22,744 nt of DNA from Ottowia sp. Lineage in GTDB: Bacteria > Pseudomonadota > Gammaproteobacteria > Burkholderiales > Burkholderiaceae_C. Made by a program: the position numbers and the translations under genes. Numbering within the stretch: position 1 is the stretch's first letter; every line of letters starts with the position of its first letter. Of the stretch, positions 1 to 8,326 are shown piece by piece. The stretch spans positions 1 to 22,744 of the forward strand of contig JALOAS010000052.1 in assembly GCA_023228705.1 (NCBI GenBank). Reading direction: 5' to 3'. Below the pieces are notes generated by a model. The model did no database searches. It was not told the origin of the DNA and saw nothing but the letters and a program-made list of their open reading frames with translations.

Positions 1-50
1 GGAACATCTGAATTGTCAAGTTCTTTTAGTGACCACAAGACAGCCCCAGG

Positions 51-69
51 AAAAGCCGCAAAAGCGGCT
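51..69 (-). terminator. intrinsic terminator downstream of xsc
   Basis: Read on the minus strand, a 6-bp perfect stem AGCCGC/GCGGCT with a TTTT loop is followed at once by a run of four T. This is a compact rho-independent terminator. It sits about 170 bp past the xsc stop codon and in the same orientation, so it is a plausible end for the xsc transcript. The gap between it and xsc holds no gene that I can recognise. Confidence 0.6.
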
Positions 70-99
70 CAATTCCTAGAATTATCAGCTACTTGCACC

Positions 100-164
100 G
101 TACATCTGACTACGTGACCCTTGGAACTTCAGGTTAGATACATGACCGCCAGACACAGATGTAC
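100..164. repeat. 9-bp inverted repeat in the left intergenic region
   Basis: GTACATCTG at 100-108 is the exact reverse complement of CAGATGTAC at 156-164. A third partial copy (ACATCTG) lies at 4-10. Two related stretches, TGACCACAAGACA at 30-42 and TGACCGCCAGACA at 143-155, form an imperfect direct repeat. The arrangement could be a leftover of a mobile-element end or an operator for a gene outside the window. Short repeats like this also arise by chance, and there is no protein evidence for an element here. Confidence 0.3.
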
Positions 165-241
165 CCTGCGCCGAGTTACCCACCGTCCGTTCCGGCATGT
201 GTCAGCAGGGACCTGCCGGGGCAGGCGTTCCGGGCGGGTGC

Positions 242-2050
242 TCAGACGTAGTCCTTGTACTTGTCGAGCAGGCGGGTGGGCTTGGCCAGCGCGTCGCGGC
301 GGAACGGGTCGCCCAGCTCGCGCGTGCACATGATCTCGATGACGCAGGTCTTGCCCTCGTTCATCTGCATGTCCACGGCCTTCTTCAGCGCCTTGCCCAC
401 GTCTTCGATCTTGTCGACGACGATGCCTTCGGCGCCCATGTCCTCGGCCAGCTTGGCAAAGCTGGGGTTTTCCAGCTCGCCAGCGACAAAGCGGCGGTTG
501 TAGAAGTCGACCTGGTTCTTCTTTTCCGCACCCCACTGGCGGTTGTGGAAGACGACGCCGGTGACCGGGATGTTGTGACGCACGGCGGTCATGATCTCGA
601 CCATGCTCATGGCCCAGGCGCCGTCGCCGGCGTAGGCAATGGCCGGCCGGTCCGGGCAGGCCAGCTTGGCGCCGATGATGGTCGGCAGCGCGTAGCCGCA
701 GTTGCCCCACATCATGGCGGCAAACATGCTGCGCGGCTCTTCAAAGCGCAGGTAGCTGTTGGCAACCGAGTTGATGTTGCCGATGTCGGTGGACACCATC
801 ACGTGCGCCGGCATGGCTTTTTCCAGCTCGCGCAGCACCTGGCGGGGATGCAGGTACTGGCCGCCGCTGAACGGCTTCTCGCCCTTGGCTTCCTCGATCA
901 TGTCCAGGCTGTACGGGTCCTTTTCATGGGTCCACTCATCCAGCTCTTTTTCCCAGGCGTCCTTCTCGCTCTTGATGGTGTCTGCGCGTTCGGCCTTGTT
1001 GGCGTCGCTGGCCAGTTCCCGGTTCTGCAGCCGCTTGGTGAGTTCCACGGCCACGGCCTTGGCATCGCCATAGATGCCGACGTTGATCTTCTTGACCAGA
1101 CCCAGGTTCTTGTAGTCGGCCTCGACCTGGATGATCTTGGCGTCCTTGGGCCAGTAGTCCAGGCCGTGCTGCGGCAGCGTGCCAAACGGGCCCATGCGCG
1201 AGCCCAGCGCCAGCACCACGTCCGCCTGTGCGATCAGCTTCATGGCGGCCTTGCTGCCCTGGTAGCCCAGCGGGCCGGCCCACAACGGGTGGCTTGCCGG
1301 GAACGCGTCGTTGCGCAGGTAGCCGGTGCACACCGGCGCACCCAGGCGCTCGGCCAGGGTCTGCAGTTCCTTGACGGCGTCGCCCATCACCACGCCACCG
1401 CCGGCCAGGATGACCGGGAACCTGGCGCCGGCCAGCAGCTCGGCTGCGTCGTTCAGGCTCTGTTCACCGCCGGCGCCGCGATCAATGTGCAGCGGCTCGG
1501 GAATTTCGCACTCGATCTCACCATAGAAGTAGTCGCGCGGAATGTTCAGCTGCGTGGGGCCCATGTCGCTCATGGCCCGGTCGAAGCAGCGCGCCGTGAA
1601 CTCGGCCATGCGCGCCGGGTGCGTCACGTGCCCCTGGTACTTGGTGAACTCCTCGAACATGGGCAGCTGGTTGGCTTCCTGGAAGCCGCCCAGGCCTATG
1701 CCCATGGTCCCGGCCTGCGGCGTGATGATGACCACCGGGCTGTGGGCCCAGAATGCCGCCGCGATCGACGTCACGCTGTTGCTGATTCCCGGCCCATTCT
1801 GTCCGATCACCACGCCGTGGCGGCCGCTGGCGCGGGCATAGCCGTCGGCCATGTGCGCGCCGCCCTGCTCATGCACGACCGGAATCAGGCGGATTCCGGC
1901 AGGCGCGAAGATGTCCATGGCGTCCATGAAGGCCGAACCCATGATGCCGAACATCTCGGTCACGCCCTGCGCAACCAGCGTTTCCACGAACGCCTCGGAC
2001 GGCGTCATTTTCTGCACGCCCTGGACCACGCTTCGATTGTCTTTGCTCAT
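242..2050 (-). CDS. xsc: sulfoacetaldehyde acetyltransferase (Xsc)
   Basis: This 602-residue protein belongs to the thiamine-diphosphate enzyme family. It is closer to Xsc than to acetolactate synthase: the N-terminal FGIMGSAF block, the IGQNGPGI and GGFQEANQ segments and the C-terminal ELGDPFRRDA block are Xsc-like. Xsc converts sulfoacetaldehyde plus phosphate into acetyl phosphate and sulfite in the cytoplasm. The catalytic Glu is at residue 61 (VVHEQGG). The cofactor motif starts with GDG at 475-477 and continues to the HNRQWGAEKKN segment near 502-512. The length is normal for the family. The start is supported by AAGGA seven bases upstream of the ATG; a second Met at residue 15 (MTPSEAF) aligns with shorter homologues and is an alternative. 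A strong promoter lies upstream. No phosphotransacetylase gene follows, so acetyl phosphate must be processed by a gene elsewhere. Confidence 0.93.
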   Translation of the reverse strand: MSKDNRSVVQGVQKMTPSEAFVETLVAQGVTEMFGIMGSAFMDAMDIFAPAGIRLIPVVHEQGGAHMADGYARASGRHGVVIGQNGPGISNSVTSIAAAFWAHSPVVIITPQAGTMGIGLGGFQEANQLPMFEEFTKYQGHVTHPARMAEFTARCFDRAMSDMGPTQLNIPRDYFYGEIECEIPEPLHIDRGAGGEQSLNDAAELLAGARFPVILAGGGVVMGDAVKELQTLAERLGAPVCTGYLRNDAFPASHPLWAGPLGYQGSKAAMKLIAQADVVLALGSRMGPFGTLPQHGLDYWPKDAKIIQVEADYKNLGLVKKINVGIYGDAKAVAVELTKRLQNRELASDANKAERADTIKSEKDAWEKELDEWTHEKDPYSLDMIEEAKGEKPFSGGQYLHPRQVLRELEKAMPAHVMVSTDIGNINSVANSYLRFEEPRSMFAAMMWGNCGYALPTIIGAKLACPDRPAIAYAGDGAWAMSMVEIMTAVRHNIPVTGVVFHNRQWGAEKKNQVDFYNRRFVAGELENPSFAKLAEDMGAEGIVVDKIEDVGKALKKAVDMQMNEGKTCVIEIMCTRELGDPFRRDALAKPTRLLDKYKDYV

Positions 2051-2103
2051 TGATTTTCCTTGGATTGGGGATGGAACCTGCCGCTTTGTGAGTGCGAGGC
2101 CTT

Positions 2104-2132
2104 ATTCTTTTGTCTGCCTCCTGCCCTGTCAA
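2104..2132 (-). promoter_or_regulatory. sigma70-like promoter of xsc
   Basis: On the minus strand a perfect -35 box TTGACA (2127-2132) is separated by 17 bases from AAGAAT (2104-2109), a 4-of-6 match to the -10 consensus. The predicted start of transcription is close to 2097, giving a 5' leader of roughly 47 nt before the xsc ATG. This suggests xsc can be transcribed independently of the iclR-family gene upstream on the same strand. The rest of the 253-bp gap between those two genes shows no gene. Confidence 0.6.
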
Positions 2133-2303
2133 GTACCAGATGCGGTGTTGCGATGTGACAGCTTGCCAGCGTCGCGCGAGCCGGCAGCAGTGGCCGGGCG
2201 CTGACGCTGCAGGGTACGCCTTGGGGCGCGGATTCATTGTAGGCACATGCCAATGGCGCCGCGGCGGGTTCTTGCAATTCGCAGCCGCCATGCGCCAACG
2301 GCT

Positions 2304-3083
2304 TCATTCGTTCGGCATGGCCAGTCCGGTTCCGCCCAGGACCCGCGCCGCACGCTCTGCGGCATGGCGCATCAGCGGAAGATGCTTGTACAGGTCGGTC
2401 ATGGAGACCCGCGCGGTAGGCCCGTGGCAGGCCAGCGCCGCAATCATGTCGCCCCTGTCGTTGAGCACCGGCACCGCAACGGCAACCATGCCCTGCACGA
2501 ACTCCTCGCGGTCCACGCCGATCCGGTCCTTGCGCACGGCCGCCAGCTCCTGCTCCAGCCCGTGCCGGTCCGTGAGCGTTTGCGGCGTGTAGCGGCGCAT
2601 GGCAATGATGCGCAAGATGCGGCCCCGGCGTGGCGCGCTCATCATGCCGAGCGCCAGCTTGCCGCTTGCAGTGCAATGCAGCGGGACCAGGTCCCCGGCG
2701 GCCATGGTCAGGCGCAGCTTCTGGCTTGTTTCCACCCGCTCCAGGTAGCGCATCTGCTGTCCTTCCAATACGTTGAGGTTGCAGCTTTCTCCCGTGGCCC
2801 GGGCCACGTCGGCCAGGACCGCGCGTGCGTTGCGCGAGAATTCCTGTGTCGTCAGGAACGACAGCGCAAGCCGGGTCGCGCGCGGACCCAGCACGTATCC
2901 GCGGTGATCGGGCAGCTTGAGCACGTAGCCAACCTCGGCCAGCGACGCCAGGATGCGCATGAGCGATGTCTTGGGGATCTGCAGGCGCTGCGCCAGCTGC
3001 GACAGCGTCTGCGGATGATGCGCGCGCGCCATTTGCTCCAACAACAGCGGAATGCGCAGGTGGCCGTCGCTTTTCTTGTCCAT
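2304..3083 (-). CDS. IclR-family transcriptional regulator (probable IseR)
   Basis: This 259-residue protein has the IclR layout: an N-terminal winged helix-turn-helix (about residues 10-70, recognition region around LAQRLQIPKTSLMRILASL) and a C-terminal effector domain (about 80-250) with the family's CTASGKLAL segment. It probably binds a small organic effector and controls the xsc and dehydrogenase/TRAP genes. It lies between xsc (same strand, downstream) and the GMC dehydrogenase (divergent), the usual place for a local regulator. I chose the ATG at 3083 because the MDKKSDGHLR start fits the family; an upstream in-frame start at 3104 would add seven residues. The regulator of isethionate clusters, IseR, is of this family as I recall, so the assignment rests on context. 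The effector itself is unknown. Confidence 0.85.
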   Translation of the reverse strand: MDKKSDGHLRIPLLLEQMARAHHPQTLSQLAQRLQIPKTSLMRILASLAEVGYVLKLPDHRGYVLGPRATRLALSFLTTQEFSRNARAVLADVARATGESCNLNVLEGQQMRYLERVETSQKLRLTMAAGDLVPLHCTASGKLALGMMSAPRRGRILRIIAMRRYTPQTLTDRHGLEQELAAVRKDRIGVDREEFVQGMVAVAVPVLNDRGDMIAALACHGPTARVSMTDLYKHLPLMRHAAERAARVLGGTGLAMPNE

Positions 3084-3153
3084 GGTTTCGTTATTGAACC
3101 ACAAACGGAACTAACTGTTTCATATATGGTGTCCCTGCGATCAAATGCATTTG
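3083..3153. promoter_or_regulatory. divergent regulatory region with candidate operators
   Basis: The 146-bp gap between the iclR-type gene and the GMC dehydrogenase contains three dyads. TGGTT-N9-AACCA spans 3083-3101, GGAAC-N5-GTTTC (imperfect) spans 3107-3121, and a perfect 12-bp palindrome CAAATGCATTTG lies at 3142-3153. IclR proteins commonly bind short dyads between themselves and the genes they control. An AT-rich CATATATG lies between them. I could not assign a convincing -35/-10 pair for either direction. Confidence 0.4.
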
Positions 3154-3229
3154 CAGCAGTGGCCCACAACTACCATGGAATGAACAAAAGCCGTTGACCA
3201 ACGCAATGGCAAAAAGAGGACGGGAGACC

Positions 3230-4843
3230 ATGACGGGCACAACAGTTGATTTCATCGTGGTGGGGGCGGGTTCCGCCGGCTGCGTGCTGGCCAACCGCTT
3301 GAGCGAAGGCGGCAAGTATTCCGTCTGCCTGTTCGAAGCCGGTCAGCGCGATCGCAACATCTGGATCCATATCCCCATCGGGTACGGAAAGACCATGTTC
3401 CACGAAACGCTGAACTGGCGTTTCTACACGGATCCGGATGCGGGCATGCTGGGCCGCGAGATCTACTGGCCACGGGGCCGCACCCTGGGCGGCAGCAGCT
3501 CGATCAACGGCCTGATCTACATGCGCGGGCAGAAGCAGGACTACGACCACTGGGTCGAGCTGGGCAATCCGGGTTGGGGCTGGGACGATTGCCTGCCGTA
3601 TTTCCGCAAGCTGGAAAACAACGACCTGGGTCCAGGCCCGACGCGGGGGACCAGCGGTCCGCTGAATGCCACGTCGATCAAGACGCGGCACCCGCTGGTG
3701 GAGGCGCTGGTTGAAGCGGGCGTGCACCTGGGGCTGCCCAGGCGAGACGACTTCAACACCGGCGACAACGAGGGCATAGGCTATTCGCAGCTGACCACGC
3801 GCAACGGCCGGCGCTGCTCCACGGCGGTGGCCTACCTCAACCCGGCCCGCCGCCGGCCCAACCTGCGCATAGAAACCGACGCCCACGTGACACGGGTGCT
3901 GTTCGAGGGGACGCGTGCCACTGGCGTCACGTACCACAAGGGCGGGCAGGAGCACCGGCTGCTGGCCGGGCGGGAGGTGATCCTGGCGGCCGGCGCGCTG
4001 CAGTCGCCGCAGCTGTTGCAGCTCTCCGGCGTGGGGCCGGCGCCGCTGCTGCAGGAGTTCGGCATTCCGGTGGTGTACGACGCACCCGGGGTAGGAGCCA
4101 ACCTGCAGGATCACCTGCAACTGCGGCTGATCTACGAAGTCACGCAGCCCATCACCACGAATGATCAGTTGCGCACGCTCTGGGGGCAGGCAAAGATAGG
4201 CATGCAGTGGCTGTTCCTGCGCGGCGGGCCGCTGGCCATCGGCATCAATCAAGGATCCGGTTTCTTCAAGATCATGCCTGAGAGCGACCGTCCTGACGTG
4301 CAGCTTCACTTCGGAACACTCTCGGCCGACCTTGCGGGCGGCGACGTGCATGAGTTTTCCGGCTGCACCTACTCCATGTGCCAGTTGCGGCCCGAGTCGC
4401 GCGGGCACGTGAAGATCAAGTCCACCCATGCGCTGGATGCACCGTCCATACAGCCCAACTATCTCTCCACGGATTTTGACCGCCGTACCGCGGTTGCGGA
4501 AATCAGGTACGCGCGCAAGCTGGCGGCGACTGCGCCACTGAGCGACCTGATGAAGCGGGAATTCCGCCCGGGACCGGACGTGGAGAGTGACGACGAGATC
4601 CTGCATTTCTGCAAGGAATACGGCGCCACCATCTTTCACCCCGCCGGCACGGCAAAAATGGGCCCGGCATCGGACCGCGCTGCGGTGGTCGACAACCGCC
4701 TGCAAGTGCATGGAATACAGGGGCTGCGCGTCGTTGACGGCTCGGTCATGCCCACATTGAATTCGGGCAACACGAACGTTCCCATCGTCATGATCGCCGA
4801 GCGGGCGTCGGATTTCATCAGGGAGGACGCGACCGCTGATTGA
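3230..4843 (+). CDS. iseJ: GMC-family FAD dehydrogenase, probable isethionate dehydrogenase
   Basis: The 537-residue protein is a choline-dehydrogenase-like GMC oxidoreductase. The FAD-binding Rossmann motif VGAGSAG is at residues 11-17. The first GMC signature (PRGRTLGGSSSINGLIYMRG) follows, and the second (GALQSPQLLQLSGVG) is near residue 255. The catalytic His is in HPAGTAKMG near residue 470, and the C-terminal NSGNTNVP carries the second active-site position. Such enzymes oxidise a primary alcohol to an aldehyde and pass electrons to a quinone or cytochrome. Next to xsc and a TRAP importer, the natural reaction is isethionate to sulfoacetaldehyde, as described for IseJ in Cupriavidus necator. 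I chose the ATG at 3230 because GGGAG lies just upstream and the FAD motif is then at the usual distance. Longer starts at 3206 (ATG) or 3194 (TTG) are possible. Substrate identity is inferred from context; other alcohols cannot be excluded. Confidence 0.8.
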   Translation: MTGTTVDFIVVGAGSAGCVLANRLSEGGKYSVCLFEAGQRDRNIWIHIPIGYGKTMFHETLNWRFYTDPDAGMLGREIYWPRGRTLGGSSSINGLIYMRGQKQDYDHWVELGNPGWGWDDCLPYFRKLENNDLGPGPTRGTSGPLNATSIKTRHPLVEALVEAGVHLGLPRRDDFNTGDNEGIGYSQLTTRNGRRCSTAVAYLNPARRRPNLRIETDAHVTRVLFEGTRATGVTYHKGGQEHRLLAGREVILAAGALQSPQLLQLSGVGPAPLLQEFGIPVVYDAPGVGANLQDHLQLRLIYEVTQPITTNDQLRTLWGQAKIGMQWLFLRGGPLAIGINQGSGFFKIMPESDRPDVQLHFGTLSADLAGGDVHEFSGCTYSMCQLRPESRGHVKIKSTHALDAPSIQPNYLSTDFDRRTAVAEIRYARKLAATAPLSDLMKREFRPGPDVESDDEILHFCKEYGATIFHPAGTAKMGPASDRAAVVDNRLQVHGIQGLRVVDGSVMPTLNSGNTNVPIVMIAERASDFIREDATAD

Positions 4844-5134
4844 ATCCCGTTTGCCCGGACCTGCGCCAGACAACACACGTCAAACCGGAGCAGCCGCCTT
4901 GATGACAAACTCCCGTATGGCGAGACCATTGGAGACATTGCCACTTGCAAACACCTGAAGCGACACTGTTGCAGAACGCGGCCCCGCTGCGCCCTACGCG
5001 GGCGTCGACGCACCTGTTCCCGGACCGGCCGGGCATGCGGCCTGCCGCTGCCGCGCTCGGTGAGTCCAGGCAATTCCGCGGGGACGGGGGAGCCCGATGA
5101 TCGTGCCCGGCTATGAATTCAGGAATCAAAGAAC
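4844..5134. other. 291-bp gap between dehydrogenase and TRAP genes
   Basis: I see no convincing gene here. The gap contains a short dyad (CCCGC at about 4981, GCGGG about 10 bases later) without a T run, and a very short open frame near 4902 that has no family resemblance. The gap is long for an operon, so the TRAP genes may have an internal promoter or the mRNA may be processed here. Confidence 0.3.
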
Positions 5135-5689
5135 ATGCACTACCCACCCAAACCCCCCATCCCGCTGACCCGGATCATCGCGTTTCTCGAGCTGCCCTCG
5201 ATCTGGGTCGGCAAGGCCGCGGCGTGGCTGGTCCTTCCGCTGACGCTGGCGCTGGTCTATGAAGTGGTCTCCCGCTACATCTTCAACCGGCCCACGATCT
5301 GGGCGTACGACATGACGTACATGTTCGCCGGTGCGCTGTTCATGCTGGGCACGCCGTACGCCCTGCACAAGGGAGCCCATGTCCGGCTGGATTTTGTGCT
5401 GGCATCACTCAAGCCGCGCTGGCAGGCGCTCATGGACCTGATCCTGTATCTGATCGTCTACTTCCCGGCGGTGTACCTGTTCCTGACGGTGGGCTACGCC
5501 TTTGCCCTCAAGTCCTGGCAGCAGCAGGAGAGCATGCCGACCAGCGCCTGGTCGCCCGCCATTTACCCGCTCAAGACCATCATTCCCATCACGCTGTTCC
5601 TGCTGCTGGTGCAAGGCGTGGCGGAGGTTTTGAAAGCCGGTTGGACGGTCCGCTCCAATGTCCCGTATCCGCAGTCGGGTGAGGTCTGA
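5135..5689 (+). CDS. TRAP transporter small membrane subunit (DctQ type)
   Basis: A 184-residue protein with four predicted membrane segments (about residues 25-45, 60-80, 100-125 and 145-165), the standard DctQ topology. The motif pattern YEVVSRYIFNRPTIWAYD in the first loop is typical for the family. It pairs with the large DctM subunit in the inner membrane and helps couple the periplasmic binding protein to sodium-driven import. AGGA lies about ten bases before the ATG. The stop is followed after two bases by the ATG of the large subunit, so the two are translationally linked. In isethionate clusters the TRAP subunits are called IseKLM; I leave the symbol empty because the assignment of letters to subunits is uncertain to me. 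Confidence 0.9.
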   Translation: MHYPPKPPIPLTRIIAFLELPSIWVGKAAAWLVLPLTLALVYEVVSRYIFNRPTIWAYDMTYMFAGALFMLGTPYALHKGAHVRLDFVLASLKPRWQALMDLILYLIVYFPAVYLFLTVGYAFALKSWQQQESMPTSAWSPAIYPLKTIIPITLFLLLVQGVAEVLKAGWTVRSNVPYPQSGEV

Positions 5690-5691
5690 TC

Positions 5692-7017
5692 ATGTCAAGT
5701 GGAGCGCTTGGCCTGTTGTCGTTGCTGGCGGTCGTCGTCGGAATCCTGACCGGGTTCCCGATGGCATTCGTCTTTATCTTCGTGGGCCTGCTGTTTGGCT
5801 TCATCGGCGTGGGAGCGCAGGTCTTTCACCTGCTGACCTACCAGTTCTTCTCGCTCATGACCAGCGTGGACCTGTCGGCGATCCCGCTGTTCCTGTTCAT
5901 GGGGTACATCCTGGAGCAATCCGGCCTCATGGACCGCATGTTTACCGCGCTGCAGATGCTGCTGGGCCGCATGAAGGGGTCGCTGTACGTGATCGTGATC
6001 GGGACGGCGACGCTGTTTGCGGCAGCCACCGGAATCGTGGGCGCTTCGGTAACCGTACTGGGGGTCATGGCCGCGCCGCTGCTCATCCGCAGCGGCTATG
6101 ACACGCGCATGTCCGCGGGCTGCATCGCCGCCGGCGGCACGCTGGGCATCCTGATCCCGCCCAGCATCATGCTCATCGTCATGGGACCGCTGATGGGGGT
6201 GCCCATTTCCGACTTGTTTGCCGCCGCGGTCATCCCCGGACTCATGCTGTCGGCAGCGTTCATCATCTATACGCTGGTGCGCTGCCAAATCAATCCTGCG
6301 CTCGGGCCGGCCATCACCGACGACAGGTACGCGCACCTGACGCTGGCCCAAAAACTGAGGGAGCTGCTGGTCGGGATCGTCCCCATCACCATCGTCATCG
6401 TCTCGACGCTGGGCCTGATCATTGCCGGGATCACCACGCCCACCGATGCGGCTGCTGCGGGTTCGTTTGCGGCACTGCTGCTGGTTGTGCTGTATGGCCG
6501 TTTCACCTGGGCCCGCTTCAAGTCCGCGATCCTGCGCACGCTGGTGGTCAACGCCTTTGTCATGTTCCTGATTGGTGGCGCCAATTTCTTTGGCGCAGTG
6601 TTTGCGCGGCTGGGCGGCGGCCAGCTGGTGACGCAGTTCCTGACCAGCCTGTCGCTGCCGCCCACCGCCATGCTGCTGCTCATGCTGCTGCTCATCTTTG
6701 CGCTGGGCGGCCCGCTGGAGTGGATTCCCATCGTGCTGGTCGTGGTGCCCATCCTGCTGCCCGTGGCCAAGAGCCTGGGTTTTGACATGATGTGGTTTGC
6801 CATCCTGATCGCCGTCACGTTGCAGACCTCGTGGCTCACGCCGCCGCTGGCGCTGTCATCCTATTTCCTGAAGGGGGTGGTGCCGCAATGGAGCATGAAG
6901 GACATTTATCTCGGGATGACCCAGTTCATAGGCTTGCAACTGGCGGTCATAGCACTTCTCATCGCCTTTCCCGGCATTGTCGAATGGCTGCCGCGGGCTG
7001 CCGGCCTGATCAAGTAG
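5692..7017 (+). CDS. TRAP transporter large membrane subunit (DctM type)
   Basis: A 441-residue polytopic protein of the DctM family with around 12 hydrophobic segments. Family landmarks visible are FLFMGYILEQSGLMDRMF near residue 65, the glycine-rich GGTLGILIPPSIMLIVMGPL around 144-163, and ITTPTDAAAAGSFAALLL around 245-260. This subunit forms the ion-coupled translocation channel. It starts two bases after the stop of the small subunit and is followed, after a 132-bp spacer, by the periplasmic binding protein. Together the three genes form a complete importer, most simply for isethionate given the neighbouring dehydrogenase and xsc. Confidence 0.93.
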   Translation: MSSGALGLLSLLAVVVGILTGFPMAFVFIFVGLLFGFIGVGAQVFHLLTYQFFSLMTSVDLSAIPLFLFMGYILEQSGLMDRMFTALQMLLGRMKGSLYVIVIGTATLFAAATGIVGASVTVLGVMAAPLLIRSGYDTRMSAGCIAAGGTLGILIPPSIMLIVMGPLMGVPISDLFAAAVIPGLMLSAAFIIYTLVRCQINPALGPAITDDRYAHLTLAQKLRELLVGIVPITIVIVSTLGLIIAGITTPTDAAAAGSFAALLLVVLYGRFTWARFKSAILRTLVVNAFVMFLIGGANFFGAVFARLGGGQLVTQFLTSLSLPPTAMLLLMLLLIFALGGPLEWIPIVLVVVPILLPVAKSLGFDMMWFAILIAVTLQTSWLTPPLALSSYFLKGVVPQWSMKDIYLGMTQFIGLQLAVIALLIAFPGIVEWLPRAAGLIK

Positions 7018-7073
7018 CGGCGTTGACAGCCCGCCATGTGTTCACGGCCCCGTTTCATACCCATAAAGGAGAC

Positions 7074-7082
7074 ATGCCATAG
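7074..7082 (+). other. two-codon minicistron (Met-Pro-stop) with strong Shine-Dalgarno
   Basis: AAAGGAG is followed by an ATG at 7074, a CCA codon and a TAG stop. It lies 68 bp before the start of the binding-protein gene, which has its own GAGGAG site. Such a ribosome-loading minimal frame in a leader can stall ribosomes or protect the mRNA 5' end, or it may be a relic of a former gene start. Only the sequence arrangement is seen; no function is shown. Confidence 0.3.
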
Positions 7083-7149
7083 AAACAGTCAGACGCTATA
7101 TTTTGAAATCGCTTTTCCAACCCTTGGCATCATTTGAGGAGATGCATTC

Positions 7150-8283
7150 ATGCTTAGCAAATTAAAAGCCATATTGGGGAGCACGCTGCTTGCGGCGTGC
7201 GTACCCATACTGCTCGGGGCGCCGACCGCGGCACAAGCGGCCGATGGCGAAAAATACACGCTCACCATCCAGACCGCCGTGCCGCCGGCGAGCCTGTACT
7301 TCAAGCTGCTGGAACAATTCAGCAAGCAGGTGGACACCATGTCCGGTGGCCGCCTCAAGGTCGAGGTGCTCGCCGCCGGTGCCGTGGTGGGCCCGTTTGA
7401 AATCCTGGACGCGGTTGACAACAACGTGGTCAACGGTGGCTACGTGTGGCCCAACTACTTCACCGGGAAGAACTCGGCCTTCGTTCTCTTTTCCAATGTT
7501 CCGGCCAGTACGGGACTGGACCAGCGCAGCATGATCGCCTGGTACTACCATGGCGGCGGTGAAGAGCTTTACCGCGAGTTGCTCGAAGACGTCATGAAGC
7601 TGAACGTGAAGGTGCTGCTGGTGCAGCCCATGGGGCCGGATCCGCTGGGCTGGTTCAGCAAGCCCATCAATTCCATGGAAGACTTCAAGAAGCTGAAGTA
7701 CCGCTCGCCACCGGGCGTTCCCGGCGAGACTTACGAGCTCATGGGAATTTCTACCGTAGGCATTCCCGGCGGAGACATCGTCCCCGCAGCACAGCGTGGC
7801 GTGATCGACGCGGCGGAGTGGATTGGCCCGGCCGATGACAAGAACCTGGGGTTGCAGAAGATCTGGAAGAACTACTACCTGCAGGGGCTGCATCAGCAGA
7901 CCGACGTGGGCCAGATCCAGATCAACGGTGACTTCTGGAAATCGCTGCCGGCCGACCTGCAGGAAATCCTCAAGGTGGCGGCCAAGGCCAACATTGCCGA
8001 TACGCTGGACGCAAACATCTACGACAACTCCGTTGCCCTGCATGACTTCGAGCAGAATGAAGGCGTCGTCCTGCACGACACGCCTGCCGAGTACTACACG
8101 GATTTCATCAATGCGGAGCGGCAGGTCACCAAGAAGTATTCGGAGAAAAATCCCTTCTTCAAGAAGGTGCTGGATTCGCAGACCGAGTTTGCCAAGATGG
8201 TCTATCCGTATCGTTCGCGGATTCTCACGCTGACCGACCAGATGGTGAAGACCGCCGAGGAAGCGCGCCAGGCGGACCAGTAG
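7150..8283 (+). CDS. TRAP transporter periplasmic binding protein (DctP type)
   Basis: A 377-residue DctP-family solute-binding protein. Residues 1-30 are a Sec signal peptide (basic start, hydrophobic core, cleavage after AQA). The ligand-binding region shows Arg185 in KYRSPPG and the VIDAAEWIGPADD segment at about 218-230. This resembles the alpha-keto-acid-binding (TakP-like) branch, in which the conserved Arg holds a carboxylate; here it could hold a sulfonate. A good Shine-Dalgarno (GAGGAG) precedes the ATG. The gene ends the operon, with an intrinsic terminator 44 bp after the stop. The ligand is inferred to be isethionate only from the neighbours. Confidence 0.92.
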   Translation: MLSKLKAILGSTLLAACVPILLGAPTAAQAADGEKYTLTIQTAVPPASLYFKLLEQFSKQVDTMSGGRLKVEVLAAGAVVGPFEILDAVDNNVVNGGYVWPNYFTGKNSAFVLFSNVPASTGLDQRSMIAWYYHGGGEELYRELLEDVMKLNVKVLLVQPMGPDPLGWFSKPINSMEDFKKLKYRSPPGVPGETYELMGISTVGIPGGDIVPAAQRGVIDAAEWIGPADDKNLGLQKIWKNYYLQGLHQQTDVGQIQINGDFWKSLPADLQEILKVAAKANIADTLDANIYDNSVALHDFEQNEGVVLHDTPAEYYTDFINAERQVTKKYSEKNPFFKKVLDSQTEFAKMVYPYRSRILTLTDQMVKTAEEARQADQ

Positions 8284-8326
8284 TCCGACCGCACACTGCC
8301 CGCGGGAACTGCGCTCCCGTGAGACG

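Noticed and set aside
212..225. CCTGCC-GG-GGCAGG hairpin after xsc as a terminator
   Set aside because: The loop is only two bases and there is no T run on either strand; the hairpin at 51-69 is a much better candidate.
197..2053. Long open frame on the plus strand opposite xsc
   Set aside because: Its translation is His/Val/Asp/Gln-rich with no family resemblance, as expected from the antisense of a GC-rich gene; xsc on the minus strand is unmistakable.
3170..4876. Long minus-strand frame opposite the GMC dehydrogenase
   Set aside because: It is the antisense of a gene with full GMC signatures; the translation is Arg/His/Gln-rich without motifs.
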